NCBI GenBank assembly: GCA_940671915.1
Contig: CALNVZ010003434.1
Span: 571,373 to 635,372 of the forward strand
Reading direction: 5' to 3'
Origin: Paracentrotus lividus
Lineage: Eukaryota; Echinodermata; Echinoidea; Camarodonta; Echinidae
Length of the DNA: 64,000 bases
The position numbers and the translations under genes are program-made. Of this stretch, positions 1 to 10,014 are shown piece by piece. Numbering within the stretch: position 1 is the first letter of the stretch; each line of letters begins with the position of its first letter. The notes below the pieces were generated by a model. It saw nothing but the letters and a program-made list of their open reading frames with translations. It had not been told where the DNA came from and ran no database searches.

Positions 1-1
1 C

Positions 2-84
2 TTTTCCAGCAACATGTGTTCAAGCTGGACATGAACCAAAGCATGCCGGTAGGTGTGCAGAGACTGGTTAATACTATTGTTTAA
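2..84 (+). pseudogene. 3' end of a TE-encoded coding exon, cut by the window edge
   Basis: The first bases read in one open frame that contains LDMNQSMPVGVQRLVNTI and ends at a TAA near 79-81. The same exon is seen more completely at 14203-14482, where it also contains the residues VVDGFAAMFAAFYIYGIEYP. This looks like the C-terminal end of a protein carried by the CACTA-like element of this region. Here the junction before the QQHVFKL stretch is intact, whereas the 14.4 kb copy is shifted there. The function is unknown. Because the frame is open from the first bases, the 5.87 kb duplication may extend left of the window. Confidence 0.4.
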
Positions 85-432
85 TCATGTATTGTTCCCA
101 ATAGCCGTTTAAGTCAGTATTTTACTTTTTTTTTTTAAAGCCATGTCCCTTTCGGTAATACTCGTTTTCTATTCATTCCATTAAGTCAGTCTATATCCAC
201 TTATCATTATGGTGCAAATAATAGAGGCCCTAATCCTGAAATGTACACATTGTTCTCTAGAATCAGGTACTGTATCTCCACAGCTACTTTTGTCAGAATG
301 TAATGTTTATACAGGGTATTTATTTTTCCTGGCATTTTACCTTAATCAAAGTACATTTTTAATAAACATTTTATTCAATAACCACTGCTATTTATCACAT
401 TGTATGTAAACATTGCTCTGGATACTTAGGAA
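85..432 (+). other. Non-coding TE intron or spacer
   Basis: I see no gene here. The stretch is AT-rich with a poly-T run near 126-137 and ends in a sequence (ATTTTATTC, then CACTGCTATTTATCACATTG) that recurs before every CACTA-like N-terminal fragment in the window, at 2695, 4680, 14760, 19090 and, in related form, after the GFDATT exons at 30.25 and 35.3 kb. It is best read as an intron of the mobile element. Confidence 0.5.
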
Positions 433-669
433 AAAGGATGAAACTGAAGATGGCCCGTGCAATAAGTGTTGTGTACCGTATGTGGTGAAGGAACATGTAA
501 AAGACAACAATTTCCTTGTAACGATGTACTTTAAGATCAGCTAGTTGATCTTATGGAGAACCACAAGGTGATAAGGAATACGCTAATCAAATAAAAAAAT
601 TGCAGAGACTTCTGTCAGTGATGTGTGTATGGTTCCAAAGTTAGAAACCTGGTAAAGACTGGCCAAATG
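433..669 (+). pseudogene. CACTA/EnSpm-like transposase, N-terminal fragment
   Basis: The fragment translates to a segment with a CxxC motif (CNKC), then VPYVVKEHVKD and LVDLMENHKV. The same segment recurs at 5364, 11808, 14831, 19779, 30866 and 35936. It lies just upstream of the core transposase region in every copy that has both, so it is assigned to the same protein. Frames are broken by small indels and an early stop. The superfamily assignment rests on the core region, not on this part. Confidence 0.5.
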
Positions 670-1093
670 CTATTCCAGCTCATCGGTTTGCTAAGGTTCT
701 GGATGAGTTGCTGAAAGGTCCGCAAGCTAAGAAGATCAAGATCTCTAAACCGCGTAAGTCAGGCAGAGCTAAAGCAGACAAAGAAAAGTCGGGCCTCACA
801 AACCCGCATGAGAGGGCGTAGGCTCGGTGGCGTCAGATAAGTCCACAACCACGAACTCTCTTCATAAAGTCGACACGGAACTCTCGAAATTTCGATTGCT
901 GCGGAATCGATTCAAATGAATCCTTGTCGACTCGCCCGAGTTCGATTTTCGATTTGGGATCGATCCAGAATGCTGTGATCAATCTGAAGGGTGCGCACTC
1001 TTTGTTATTGGACCCAGAGTCAGGCCTGCTTCAGGAAGTGCCAGAAGGCTCGCCTTCCAATGGCACTCGAGTGATCCGGAGAGAGGAACAGGT
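670..1093 (+). other. 424-bp segment interrupting the transposase
   Basis: In the copies at 12040, 31090 and 36160 the sequence GGCCAAATG is followed by TCTGA and then CAATGACTTGACAG. Here GGCCAAATG is followed by 424 bp before CAATGACTTGACAG resumes. The 3' part of the segment (from about 924) is open and in frame with the transposase core, reading SIFDLGSIQNAV and RVIRREEQ. It is therefore either an insertion here or a deletion in the other copies. I do not recognise it. Confidence 0.6.
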
Positions 1094-1545
1094 CAATGAC
1101 TTGACAGTGACATTTAATATTGATGGTTTGCACTTGTTCAAGTCTTCTGGGAAAATCCTTCATTGTTCACTTATAATGAATTGCACCAGATGAAAAGGAA
1201 TGTTTTTATTACAGGACTCTGGTTTGATTCATCAAATCCTGTGATGGCAACATTCTTAAAACCATTCAAAGAGGAAGCCTGTCAGTTGGGGACGAATGGT
1301 CTACAGTAGAAGAATCCTGTCACGGATTGTGTCATTACAAGAAGAGTCTTCCTAGTGTGTGCAAGCTGTGACTCGGTTGCTCGTCCTGTAATACGCAATT
1401 GCACACAATTCAATGGGTTATATGGGTGAGATTGGTGCTATCACACTGGGGAACGAGAAGACAAAAGAAACCAAAGGTTCAGACTGTGAAGTCCATGTTA
1501 GAGTCTGTCTCAGATGAATATTTCAAACCAACAGGTGATCACTTT
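1094..1545 (+). pseudogene. CACTA/EnSpm-like (Transposase_21-type) transposase core fragment
   Basis: The translation contains NDLTVTFNIDG, LHLFKSSGK, then after a frameshift VFIT, FLKPFKEEACQL, CASCDSVARPVI and IGAITLGNE. The order NIDG, SSGKSLWPI, LNELHPD, GLWFG..KP, FLKPF, CDSVARP, QFNGLYGCDWCYH is what I recall for animal transposases related to plant CACTA TNP2. Several small indels break the frame, so this is a dead copy, or a poorly called one. A donor-like GAACGAGAAG follows. It sits directly upstream of the DUF4806-like exon. Confidence 0.55.
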
Positions 1546-1576
1546 AATAATGAATTTTTATTTATACATCCCTGAC

Positions 1577-1824
1577 TATGGCTGAGGAGCATAAGAAGTA
1601 TGTTGTTGCAGAATTTCTTGAGGAGTCGCCACCAGGGGGTGGCAGTTGTAAGCAGGAGGTGGCTGCACTCCTTCACTGATGGGAACAGATGTCAGACCTT
1701 TTGGCCTCCCACCTGCAATACAGGACAGTTGAAGAAACTGTTGGATACAGAAGCTCACCCTGACAAAGATACCTGGGATACATGGGAAGCCAAGGTGCTC
1801 TACCATACTGGTTTGCCTCAATAA
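1577..1824 (+). pseudogene. DUF4806-protein-like N-terminal exon
   Basis: The frame from 1600 reads VAVVSRRWLHSFTDG, then CQTFWPPTCNTGQLKK and DTWDTWEAKVLYHTG. A short beta-rich module with an AVV..WL, WPP and W..Y.V pattern is typical, from memory, of the region in front of DUF4806 in animal TE-encoded proteins. An overlapping frame starting with MAEEHKKYVVAEFLEES supplies the upstream residues, so one frameshift separates the two halves. It follows the transposase core in both sub-units of the block, suggesting a companion protein of the same element. Confidence 0.45.
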
Positions 1825-2500
1825 AAATTATAAGAATTGCAACACCACTTACAGGGTATACCTGAGCATCACATCAATTCCCTGTATAGTGTTTAATACA
1901 TGTGCATATTATGTACATTTAGAAACCACATACAGGTATCCCTGCCAAAGTCAAATATGAATACAAGGTACTTTTTTCAATTTGTGCATTGTTTTGACTT
2001 TTTAAGATTTGTTTTAGAGACATTCAACATTCCTTCATTCCCAACAAGTTGCTATGAGGGGGGGGGGTGTATTTTCCACGTAAGATCTCAGCCGTCAATC
2101 GCGCTGAAATTAGCATGATGTCACCTGAGACTACAAAATTACATCCTTTTTTTAATTAAAAAGCTCGTATTAATCATGCTGATTTATGTGTTAACTTAGC
2201 CTCTTTGTTAAAAAAAAAATAAAGCTCCAAATGTATACTTTTCTAGATACTCTTTTTATTTTATAATATTTTTACAAAATGTGGAAAAGTGGATTTCTCG
2301 CTAAAATATTTTTATAAAATACTCCACATACTCACTATCAAACGTTCTTATCTCTGGCAAAAGAAAACGTTCCTCAAATTCAACAAATATTTACTTTAAA
2401 TTAAAGCTCTGACATATTCTGGCTTCTTCTGATTTCAATGTACTTCTGAACTATGAAATGTGTATTTTTCCTCATGAAATTCATATCTCCTTTGTCACAG
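1825..2500 (+). other. Non-coding TE sequence with poly-G run
   Basis: No gene is visible. The stretch has a 10-base G run at 2058-2067, an A-rich stretch before AATAAAGCTCC near 2220, and AT-rich sequence ending in a splice acceptor (CCTTTGTCACAG) at 2500. It recurs at 3725-4495, 16211-16914 and 18130-18900. A diverged relative of its middle part (TCAGCCGTCAATCGCGCTG, ATGTCACCTGAG, ATCATGCTGATTTATG) lies at 24065-24250. Confidence 0.6.
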
Positions 2501-2595
2501 ATGATCAGGATAAAGCGAAAAGAAAGTAGAAGGGCCACAGAGGAAATGGATGTGGACTACATGTCCGACATTAACACAGGAAAGAGGACGAAAAG
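2501..2595 (+). pseudogene. Basic linker exon of the TE companion protein
   Basis: The segment is bounded by an acceptor (TTTGTCACAG) and a donor (AAAAG|GTAGAT). In the better copy at 16915 it reads DDQDKAKRKCRRATEEM and MSDINTGKRTKR, a lysine/arginine-rich linker that could be a nuclear localisation signal. Here two bases are missing, which breaks the frame. It follows the DUF4806-like exon by about 0.7 kb, the usual place for such a linker. Confidence 0.45.
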
Positions 2596-2754
2596 GTAGA
2601 TATGCAGTTGAAGGATTAGAGGATCTATTGAAGATGCTCAACATGCTTTTTCCTGGCATTTTTACCTCAATCAAAGTACATTTTCAATAAACATTTTATT
2701 CCAATCACCACTGCTATTACTAGTATCACATGTATGCACACCATTGCTCTTATT

Positions 2755-3095
2755 TCTTATTACATGACTCTGGTTGGTCCGTCAAAACCTGTGATGGCAA
2801 CATTCTTGAAACCATTCAAAGAGGAAGCCTGTCAGTTGGGGACGAATGGTTTCCAGGGGAAGAATCCTGTCACAGATTGTGTCATTACCAGTAGGGTCTT
2901 CCTAGTGTGTGCAAGCTGTGACTCGGTTGCTCGTCCTGTAATATGCAATCGCACACAATTCACTGGGTTATAATGGTGTGATTGGTGCTATCACACCAGG
3001 GAATGAGAAGACAAAAGAAACCAAAGGTTCAGACTGTGAAGTCCACGTTAGACTCTGCCTTCAGATGAATATTTCAAACCAAACAGGTGATCACT
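2755..3095 (+). pseudogene. CACTA/EnSpm-like transposase core, second fragment
   Basis: The translation contains VMATFLKPFKEEACQLGT, CVITSRVFLVCASCDSVARP and QFTGL, with a frameshift before the YGCDWCYH part. It lacks the upstream NIDG region and is truncated relative to 1094-1545. It lies in the second sub-unit of the duplicated block, again followed by a DUF4806-like exon. Confidence 0.55.
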
Positions 3096-3127
3096 TTAAT
3101 AATGATAATTTTATTTATACATCGCTG

Positions 3128-3372
3128 ACTATGGCTGAGGAGCATAAGAAGTATGTTGTTGCAGAATTTCTTGAGGAGTCGCCACCAGGGGGTGGCAGTT
3201 GTAAGCAGGAGGTGGTTGCACTCCTTTACTGATGGGAACAGATGTCAGACCTTTTGGCCTCCCACTGCAATACAGGACAGTTGAAGAGAAACTGTTGGAT
3301 ACAGAAGCTCACCCTGACAAAAGATACCTGGGATACATGAGAAGTCAAGGTGCTCTACCATACTGGTATGCC
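3128..3372 (+). pseudogene. DUF4806-protein-like exon, second copy
   Basis: This is close in sequence to 1577-1824, with MAEEHKKYVVAEFLEES in one frame and the WPP-type part in another. It is interrupted on its 3' side by a Gypsy reverse transcriptase fragment, so the protein could not be completed. Confidence 0.4.
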
Positions 3373-3665
3373 AAATATAAATTATCGTCCAAGGACTTGG
3401 TGCATAAGACTGCTTTTTGGACTCCTTTTGAATTATTCATATAGTGTAGAATGCCATTTGGTTTGGTGAATGCTCCTGCCAACTTTTCAGCGCATTATGG
3501 AAAACTGTGTAAAAGGAATTAAATCTTATAGAATTATTTAGATGACACTTTGGTTTTCTCCCCTTTATTCAATGAACAGATAAATCAGTTGGACAGAGTT
3601 CTTGAGAAATGTTTTTTTGTGTCAAGAAATGCCCACTACTTGGGACAAATAGTTGATGCAAGTGC
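3373..3665 (+). mobile_element. Ty3/Gypsy reverse transcriptase fragment
   Basis: The translation contains LVHKTAFWTPF, then MPFGLVNAPA in the next frame and YLDD at about 3535-3546, followed by residues that resemble the HYLGQIVDA segment after the RT fingers and palm. MPFGL..AP and YLDD are hallmark Gypsy RT motifs. The fragment is about 290 bp, has frameshifts and no flanking protease, RNase H or LTR, and is embedded in the DUF4806-like unit. It is a dead insertion or a recombination relic. Confidence 0.8.
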
Positions 3666-3880
3666 TATTTCCACCAGAGGGTGGCGGTTGTAAGCAGAGG
3701 GGTGGCTGCACTCCTTCACTGAAAAATTATTAAAAATTGCAACACCACTTAGGCCTACAGGGTATACCTGAGCATCACATCAATTCCCTGTATGTTTAAT
3801 ACATGTGCATAAATATGTACATTTTAAAACCACAAACAGGCATCCCTGCCAAAGTCAAATATGAATACTTGTAAGTAGAA

Positions 3881-3926
3881 GTGGTGTGGTCGAGTGGATA
3901 AGTCGGCGGATTTACGATCACAAGGT
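3881..3926 (+). repeat. 5' tRNA-half-like insertion (A box only)
   Basis: The sequence GTGTGGTCGAGTGGATAAG matches the tRNA A-box and D-arm consensus (TGGnnnAGTGG) and continues into an anticodon-arm-like stretch, GATTTACGATCACAAGG. No B box follows. The related sub-unit at 1960 lacks about 53 bp here (AATATGAATAC joins directly to AAGGTAC), so this is an insertion. It may be a SINE head or a tRNA fragment captured at an insertion or repair event. Copy B carries it at 18293-18338. Confidence 0.6.
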
Positions 3927-4495
3927 GCTTTTTTCAATATGTGCATTGTTTTACTTTAAAAAAGTTTTTTTTAGAGACAATTCAATATCCCTTCATTCCC
4001 AACAAGTTGCTATGAGGGGGGGGATGTATATTCCCCTTTAAGATTTCAGCCGTCAATCGCGCTGAAAATTAGCATGTATGTCACCTGAGACTACAAAAAT
4101 TACATCCTTTTTTTATTAAAAATCTCATATTAATTATGCTAATTTATGGTTAACTTTTATTATAGCCTCTTTGTTAAAAAAAAAATAAAGCTCCACATGT
4201 ATACTTGTCTAGATACTCTTTTTATTTTTAATATTCTTACAAAATGTGGTAAAGTGGATTTCTTGCTAAAATATTTTTTTAGAAAATACTCCACATAGGC
4301 CTACTCACTATCAAACGTTCTTATCTCTGCAAAGAAAACGTTCCTCAAATTCAACAAATTTTTTACTTTAAATTAGAGCTCGGACATAATCTGGCTTCTT
4401 TTGATTTACATGTAACCGGTCACATAACTTCTAAAACTATGAAATGTGTATTTTTCCTCATGAAATTCATATCTCTTTGTCACAGATGATCATGA
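3927..4495 (+). other. Non-coding TE sequence, second sub-unit
   Basis: This is homologous to 1960-2500, including a poly-G run near 4017 and an acceptor CTTTGTCACAG at 4495. No reading frame of interest is seen. Confidence 0.55.
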
Positions 4496-4581
4496 AAAAG
4501 CGAAAAGAAAGTTGTAGAAGGGCCACAGAGGAACGATGTGGACTGCATGTCCGACATAAACACAGGGAAGAGGATGAAAAG
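4496..4581 (+). pseudogene. Basic linker exon, second copy
   Basis: It is bounded by TTTGTCACAG and AAAAG|GTAGAT as at 2501. Small deletions relative to the 18901-18996 copy break the frame. Confidence 0.4.
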
Positions 4582-4744
4582 GTAGATATGCAGTTGAAGG
4601 ATTACAGGATCTATTGAAGATGCTCAACATGCTTTTTCCTGGCATTTTACCTCAATCGAAGTAAATTTTTAATAAACATTTTATTCCAATCACCACTGCT
4701 GTTTATCACATTTTATGTACACATTGCTCTAGATACTTGGGAAA

Positions 4745-5212
4745 AAAAGATGAAACCAAGTCTCACACATCTTGCGTGTGAATCACGCAATTGGGGCCTG
4801 TTCTCACGATCTCACGCTGAACACCCCATTTCTCACACAATCTGGATACGATAAGTGAAAAAAAACACAAGTAGCATTATTTGCTAGACTACGCATTGGC
4901 CAACGCCTTCGCTCGCTCGCATGAGCCTTAGTCTTGCCTGGCACGAGCCCACACTAGACTGCACGCGCCACCTGCCACAAAATCCTTCACATAGATGGCT
5001 AAGAGCTGTCGTCTAGCCGGCCTGGCACGCGCGACAAATAGCGAACCAATACATGTATGTACATATCCTGATATACAATGCATCACATCGCATAATTGTA
5101 TCGTATGTATGTAGGCCATCAGGCCCGGATGCAGTGGCGGCTGGCTACGGCGCGCTGGCTTGCGAATCTAATATCCGTGAGTAGATCTCTCCGACAAGCT
5201 CTGTAGATCAGC
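4745..5212 (+). promoter_or_regulatory. GC-rich, promoter-like leader of a TE gene
   Basis: Within AT-rich surroundings this stretch has many CpGs (CGCTCGCTCGCATGAG, GCACGCGCGACAAATAG, GGCTACGGCGCGCTGG) and leads directly to an ATG at 5213 that opens an acidic reading frame. That arrangement suggests an internal promoter and 5' leader of the element. No TATA box is evident. The stretch recurs at 19150-19626. Confidence 0.4.
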
Positions 5213-5566
5213 ATGGCTGCCCGTGGCGAATCGGAATCAGAATTGGAAATAATGTCAGAGTCAGACTCTGACGCAGACAGCGATGTACAGAATCAGCGAG
5301 GAAGAGACAGAAGACCAAACAGGGGTGCATGTACATTGTATGTATTTAAGTGTAATTTTTGTCTGGAATGGAAAATGGCTTGTGTAATAAGTGTAGTGTA
5401 CCGTATAAGGTAAAGGAAAATGTTAAAGACAGTTTCTTTGTAACAAAGTCCTCAAAAGATCAGCTAGTTGATCTTTGGGGAACCACAAGGTGGTTGCGAA
5501 TATGCTTATCAAATCTGGAAACAATTGAAAGAGACTACTGTGTTCGTAAACGTACATTCAGATTGT
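5213..5566 (+). pseudogene. Acidic N-terminus joined to CACTA-like CNKC segment
   Basis: The frame from the ATG reads MAARGESESELEIMSESDSD, an acidic serine-rich start. In the cleaner copy at 19627 a basic stretch (QPRKRQKTK) follows; here a small indel changes it. From about 5364 a second frame gives GLCNKCSVPYKVKENVKD and KDQLVDL, the CxxC segment also seen at 433. This is probably the start of the CACTA-like transposase. It is broken by frameshifts and has no core domain behind it. Confidence 0.45.
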
Positions 5567-5866
5567 AAGGATTGTTGCATCTCATCAGTTCATCTCATTC
5601 TCACATAGTCAGCTCTTTCCTTTAATCCACTCATTCCTCCAACCTCTTCCCAATGTTCGCAGAAAATGCTACCAACAGCGCCAAGGCTTTTATCTCAACG
5701 ATGAACAACAAACTTTTACAGTGCCTAAGATCGTCAACACCTGCAAGCCCAGATCGCAATCCCAGGAAGCAAAAAGCGAAAGACAGTATATAATATGGAC
5801 ACCGCCAAACATTGATTGAGAACATTGATTTTGGAATGCAGAAAAAGAGGACTACAGGAAAAACAT
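5567..5866 (+). pseudogene. TE coding fragment with basic patch
   Basis: One frame of the parallel copy (20060-20279) reads FDLNDEQQTFTVPKIVNT followed by a basic patch PRKQKRKTVYNMDTAKH. The first 80 bases (GATTGTTGCATCTCATCAG, AGTCAGCTCTTTCC) recur at 44470-44560, so the sequence belongs to a dispersed element. I cannot name the protein. Confidence 0.3.
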
Positions 5867-6116
5867 CAATAAAAATTATAAGAATTGCAACACCACTTAC
5901 AGGGTATACCTGAGCATCACATCAATTCCCTGTATAGTGTTTAATACATGTGCATATTATGTACATTTAGAAACCACATACAGGTATCCCTGCCAAAGTC
6001 AAATATGAATACAAGGTACTTTTTTCAATTTGTGCATTGTTTTGACTTTTTAAGATTTGTTTTTAGAGACAATTCAACATTCCTTCATTCCCAACAAGTT
6101 GCTATGAGGGGGGGGG
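5867..6116 (+). repeat. Third copy of the 1820-2067 segment, ending in poly-G
   Basis: This matches 1821-2067 nearly exactly and stops at a nine-base G run (6108-6116), exactly where the LINE sequence begins. The left junction shares the bases TCAATAAAAATT with 1817. It may be a template-switch or assembly junction. Confidence 0.7.
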
Positions 6117-7812
6117 CACCCATCTTCAAAAGTGGTGATAAACACGATCCAAATAACTATCGACCGAATATCGGTTATTCCCATCGTAACGAAAGTTCTT
6201 GAAAGAGTGGTTCATGATCAACTCCATGCCCATTTTAATGATAATGATTTATTTGTAAAGGCAACAATCTGGCTTAGAAAAATCACTCGACAAATACTGT
6301 ACTCACCTATTTTTCTGATTATCTGCTGAAGCAAATAGACCGTGGCGCGCTTGACAGTGTGTTTTATCTTGACCTAAGGAAGGCTTTTGATCTGTCAATC
6401 ACGAATGTTGTAAAGAAACTTCCTTTTTATGAGTAAAAGATAGAGAACTTACTTGGATCAATCATACTTATCCGGAAAGAACCCAACAAACTTTTGTCAA
6501 TGGGACCTTGTCTGACACCACCAATGTCAGAACAGTGTCCCGCAAGGCCAATTATTGGGCTCTTCTGTTTTCGGTTATGTAAATGACTTACCAGGGATTC
6601 TAGAAAAGTGTCACATTATGATGTACGCTGACGATACAATATTGTATTACAGTGGGGATGATATCAAAGAAATTGAAATCAGTTTTGAACATGGAGCTTG
6701 AGATAGTCAACAAATGGCTAACACAAAATCATCTCAGGTTGATCTGTCAAAAACTCAATACTTTGGTGTTTGGGCTCTCATAGGAAACTCTCAATTGTTG
6801 TGACATAAATCTTACTGTTAACAACCATGCCCTAGAAAGAGTGAAGTTCTATAAGTACCTTGGAGTTTGGATGGACGAGACACTGTCCTGGCAAAAAATG
6901 TCGAAGAAACAATGAAGAAGATTGGATCAGCGCTGGCCCTTTCAGTAGACTCAGAAAATATCTCACAATAGACAGCTCAAAGGTCCTAACTAATTCTCTC
7001 ATACTACCCTACTTTGATTACTGCAGTAACGCTTGGAGCATGTGTGCTCAGTATATTAAGGATGGCTTTAATAGCAGCATAAGAAAATTGGCCCGTTTAA
7101 TCTTACAGTAAATTATTCTACGCCTATTGACAAGTTCTTCCACCGGATTGAAATGGAACTTCAATCGATGAAAGGTGGAAATTTCACAAATGTAAAACTG
7201 TGTTAACATACTAAATGGGGGAAGCACCTGTCTATCTATACTGAATGTGTGTACGTCCAAGTAATGTACATTCCTACAGAACGAGAAATTATGTGCAAAA
7301 TGGTGTAGTAGTACCTCTAGTACGGCACGCAGTCTGGAAAAAAGTCTTTCTCTCATAGTGCTGCCATTCTCTGGAATCAGCTCGATACTGGTACCCGTTG
7401 TACTGTTTCAAAGCACTCCTTTGTAACATCTTTACTGGAGAAACACAATTGTTTAGAATGAAACGGCAAACCCGACCAGCTGATTCCAGAGAATGGAAGC
7501 AAGCAGAACCAAAAATAATAACTCATGTGAATGTTAAAAAGAAATATATATGTACATGTATGTGTACAATATATGTGTTGTACTCTTATTGTACACTTAT
7601 GCATGTATATGTAATATACCAAGTTTTGCAGGCCTGTTGTCATTATGAATATTGTGTTTTCTCTTGTTCAGATTTCATTTGTAATGATTTTCTGTAATTC
7701 TTCATATATGTTTATATCTTCTTTGCAGGGCCCCCAAGTATAACAGTATTAATTTACTGAAGGGGTTACCCTGGGTAAATAAAACGAAATAAATAAATAA
7801 TAAATAAATAAA
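6117..7812 (+). mobile_element. 5'-truncated non-LTR retrotransposon (CR1/L2/Jockey-like LINE)
   Basis: The translations give, in order across shifting frames, PIFKSGDKHDPNNYRP, VLERVVHDQLHAHF, VFYLDLRKAF, MMYADDTILYY (YADD at about 6624-6635), a KTQY..FG region, KYLGVWMDETLSWQK and LPYFDYCSNAW. This is the fingers-to-thumb order of a LINE reverse transcriptase, followed by a C-terminal tail (SHSAAILWNQL-like) near 7350. It ends in a (TAAA)n tail at about 7775-7812, typical of a LINE 3' end. The endonuclease region is absent and there are several frameshifts, so it is dead. It interrupts CACTA-like sequence, which resumes at 7813. Confidence 0.85.
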
Positions 7813-8318
7813 TTATGGAGAACCACAAGGTGATTACGAATATGCTAATCAAATAAAACAAAATTGTTTGAGACTTTCTGTCAGTGATGTGTGTACTGGT
7901 TCCAAAGATAAGAACCTGGTAATCTGGCCAAATGTCTGACTTGACAGTGACATTAATATCGATGGGTGCCCTGTCAAGTGTTTGGGAAAACCTTGTGGCC
8001 AATATTGCACCCAGATGACAGGAAAAGGAATGTTTTTATTACAGGACTTTGGTTTGGTCCGTCAAAACCTGAAATTGCAACATTCTTGAAACCATTCAAA
8101 GAGGAAGCCTGTCAGTTGGGGACGAAATGGTCTAGAGCGGAAGAATCCTCTCACAGATATGTGTCATTACCAGTAGGGTATTTCTTTGTGAGTGCTCATC
8201 CTGTAATACGCAATTGCACACAATTTCAACGGTTATATGGGTGTGATCGGTGCTATCACACTAGGCAACGAGTTCGAAAGTTGACGGATTATGTTCGCTG
8301 TTTCCAGTTTGAAAATTA
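7813..8318 (+). pseudogene. CACTA/EnSpm-like transposase fragment with core
   Basis: It resumes directly after the LINE tail with TTATGGAGAACCACAAGG and contains the CSL-TVTFNIDG region, then an open frame of about 117 codons with RKRNVFITGLWFGPSKP, FLKPFKEEACQLGT and YGCDRCYHTRQRVRK. Here SSGKSLWPI is degraded and the CDSVARP motif is reduced to SAHPVI. There is no 424-bp segment. Confidence 0.6.
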
Positions 8319-8433
8319 AATTTTAATTGATTTAATCTACAGTATTTTTCTTTCCGTTCACCGGTTCTGACAATCAATTGTAGAGACTAAGCACTAATAC
8401 ATCTCACGTATTTCAGCATAAATTGATTTGCAG

Positions 8434-8596
8434 TTTCTGTGAGGCTTTGGAAAGCTGATCAAAAGAGGGGCACGGGTGGTGTTTCACAAAAGGAGCTTCC
8501 TCGACACCAGTGTTGAGCAGACTTCGGAATCAGAGGGAAGAAAGAACGGCAGGTTGCTCAGCAAAAAGAACACTAGACTTCACTCAAGTAAAAAAG
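8434..8596 (+). pseudogene. TE exon-like segment with basic tail
   Basis: It is preceded by an acceptor (TTGATTTGCAG) and followed by a donor (AAAAAG|GTAATG). One frame reads KRGARVVFHKRSFLDTSV and ends in a basic stretch. The same exon-like segment is at 10582-10741. It follows the transposase core by 0.1-0.2 kb in both places. Function unknown. Confidence 0.35.
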
Positions 8597-8619
8597 GTAA
8601 TGTAGTACTGTAGCAGCTC

Positions 8620-9660
8620 AACTTTCTGCTTTGTTATTGTACAATTGTAAATAGTGTTAAGTTCCTTCACCTTATTGTCACCTTTCTCTCACCTTTCTGT
8701 TGGATTGCTCGTCATATTTTGAATGTCATTATTCTAGGCTCAATATTGCTGAGACTATATTTTTATTGTTGTTATTCTAGACCTATGGTTAGAGTGTGTG
8801 TGATATTTTGATTGCATTTTGAACTGATTGAGAATTTCGTCTTGTCTAATTGTTGGACATCTTTTTCTCTAGACTAGGTTGTTATTTAGCCTTGGGCGAT
8901 GGCTAATAGCAATAACAACAATAGTAAACCTGATCCGGTTCAGGATCCCTCGCGCTTGATAACGGGGCGCCCTAATGGGACCGTGGTTAATCTTAAGCTG
9001 CCGCAATTCTGGGCAAATGACCAACAGATATGGTTTACTCAAATAGAAGCGCAATTTGAAAACAGGCGCATCAACTCACAACAGAGCAGCAGTTTGCTCA
9101 CGTTGTCTCAGCGTTACATGCCAGAGGTTGCACAAGAGGTGCGTGACCTTTTACTTAACCCACCTCAGGTTGACGTTTATAAAGCTCTCAAAGAGCAACC
9201 GATTCGACGCATGTCCGAGTCAGAACAGCCCGTCTCCAACTCCTTCTCACAGAAGAGGAGTTAGGTGATCGTAAGCCTCGCAGCTTTTGCGAAAAATGAA
9301 CCAGTTGTTGGGTGAGCGTAAGCTTGAGACAGGTATTCTAAAACAACTTTTGTCCAGCGTCTACCAACCAATGTTCAACTCATTCTATCAACTGCTAGTA
9401 CTGCTCTGTCTAATGAGCAATTAGCTGATTTGGCCGATGTATAATGGATGTACCTTTGTCTAACGTTACTTCTGTTCAAAGTTTCAAGCCCATCACCCCC
9501 TACTACTGCTAGCGTTACCAGTCCTAGTCCGATCGAGAACGCAATTTCTTCATTGCAGGACAAGATTAAGCGCTTGTCCATGCAGGTGCGTACACTGCAG
9601 GGCAATATGCGTGAGCGTAGTCGTATCCTGCCCGGGTTATCGACGGCTATCAGTCGATAA
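8620..9660 (+). mobile_element. Ty3/Gypsy leader and Gag remnant
   Basis: An open frame from ATG 8899 runs 121 codons and contains VVNLKLPQFWANDQQIWFTQ, EVAQEVRDLLLNPP and YKALKEQ, a pattern I recall for Gag of animal Gypsy elements. The next frame continues it (LLGERKLETGILKQL near 9306) and a last frame (9448-9660) is proline/serine-rich and ends in a coiled segment. At least two frameshifts make it non-functional. The 270 bp before the ATG is AT-rich leader; no zinc knuckle, protease or pol follows. Confidence 0.75.
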
Positions 9661-10014
9661 GCGCAAAGGTAAAGCCAGCAGTCATCAAATGGGCTGAAGT
9701 GATTTTATGTAACAAAGAAATTGAAAAAGAATTGTTACGTCACAGAGAGAATTTATCTGTCGCTGCATGTGATGGAAAAAAACGATAGTACAAAAAAACC
9801 CGAGTGACAACGCACTTTTTTTTGGCGCATTCTAGAAATAATTGATGACGCGTTATGGTTCTATACATGCTCTATGGGGCGCTGAAGTGATCAGCGAAAC
9901 TCAAGAGTACCATCACTATGAGTGATGATTGATGATGGGAAAAACTAAAATTAATCACGTGATTGCCTTTTGACCAATCCTGTTGCAACATTCTTAGTAT
10001 GTGGAATATAATGA
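9661..10014 (+). other. No gene seen
   Basis: This stretch between the Gag remnant and the next CACTA-like fragment has short poly-A and poly-T runs and no open frame or family resemblance that I recognise. Confidence 0.5.

Larger units (their letters stand above)
7..5866 (+). repeat. Direct segmental duplication, copy A
   Basis: This block matches 14397-20280 base for base apart from scattered one- to few-base indels, for example GAAGAGAAACTG here against GAAGAAACTG in copy B. It ends abruptly: after GGAAAAACAT copy A continues into CAATAAAAATTATAAG, a second copy of material from about 1820, while copy B continues into LINE-derived sequence. The block also has internal redundancy, because 1094-2700 and 2755-4700 are two related sub-units. 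Confidence 0.9.

Noticed and set aside
3881..3926. Functional tRNA gene
   Set aside because: Only the 5' half with the A box is present; no B box, T arm or acceptor complement follows.
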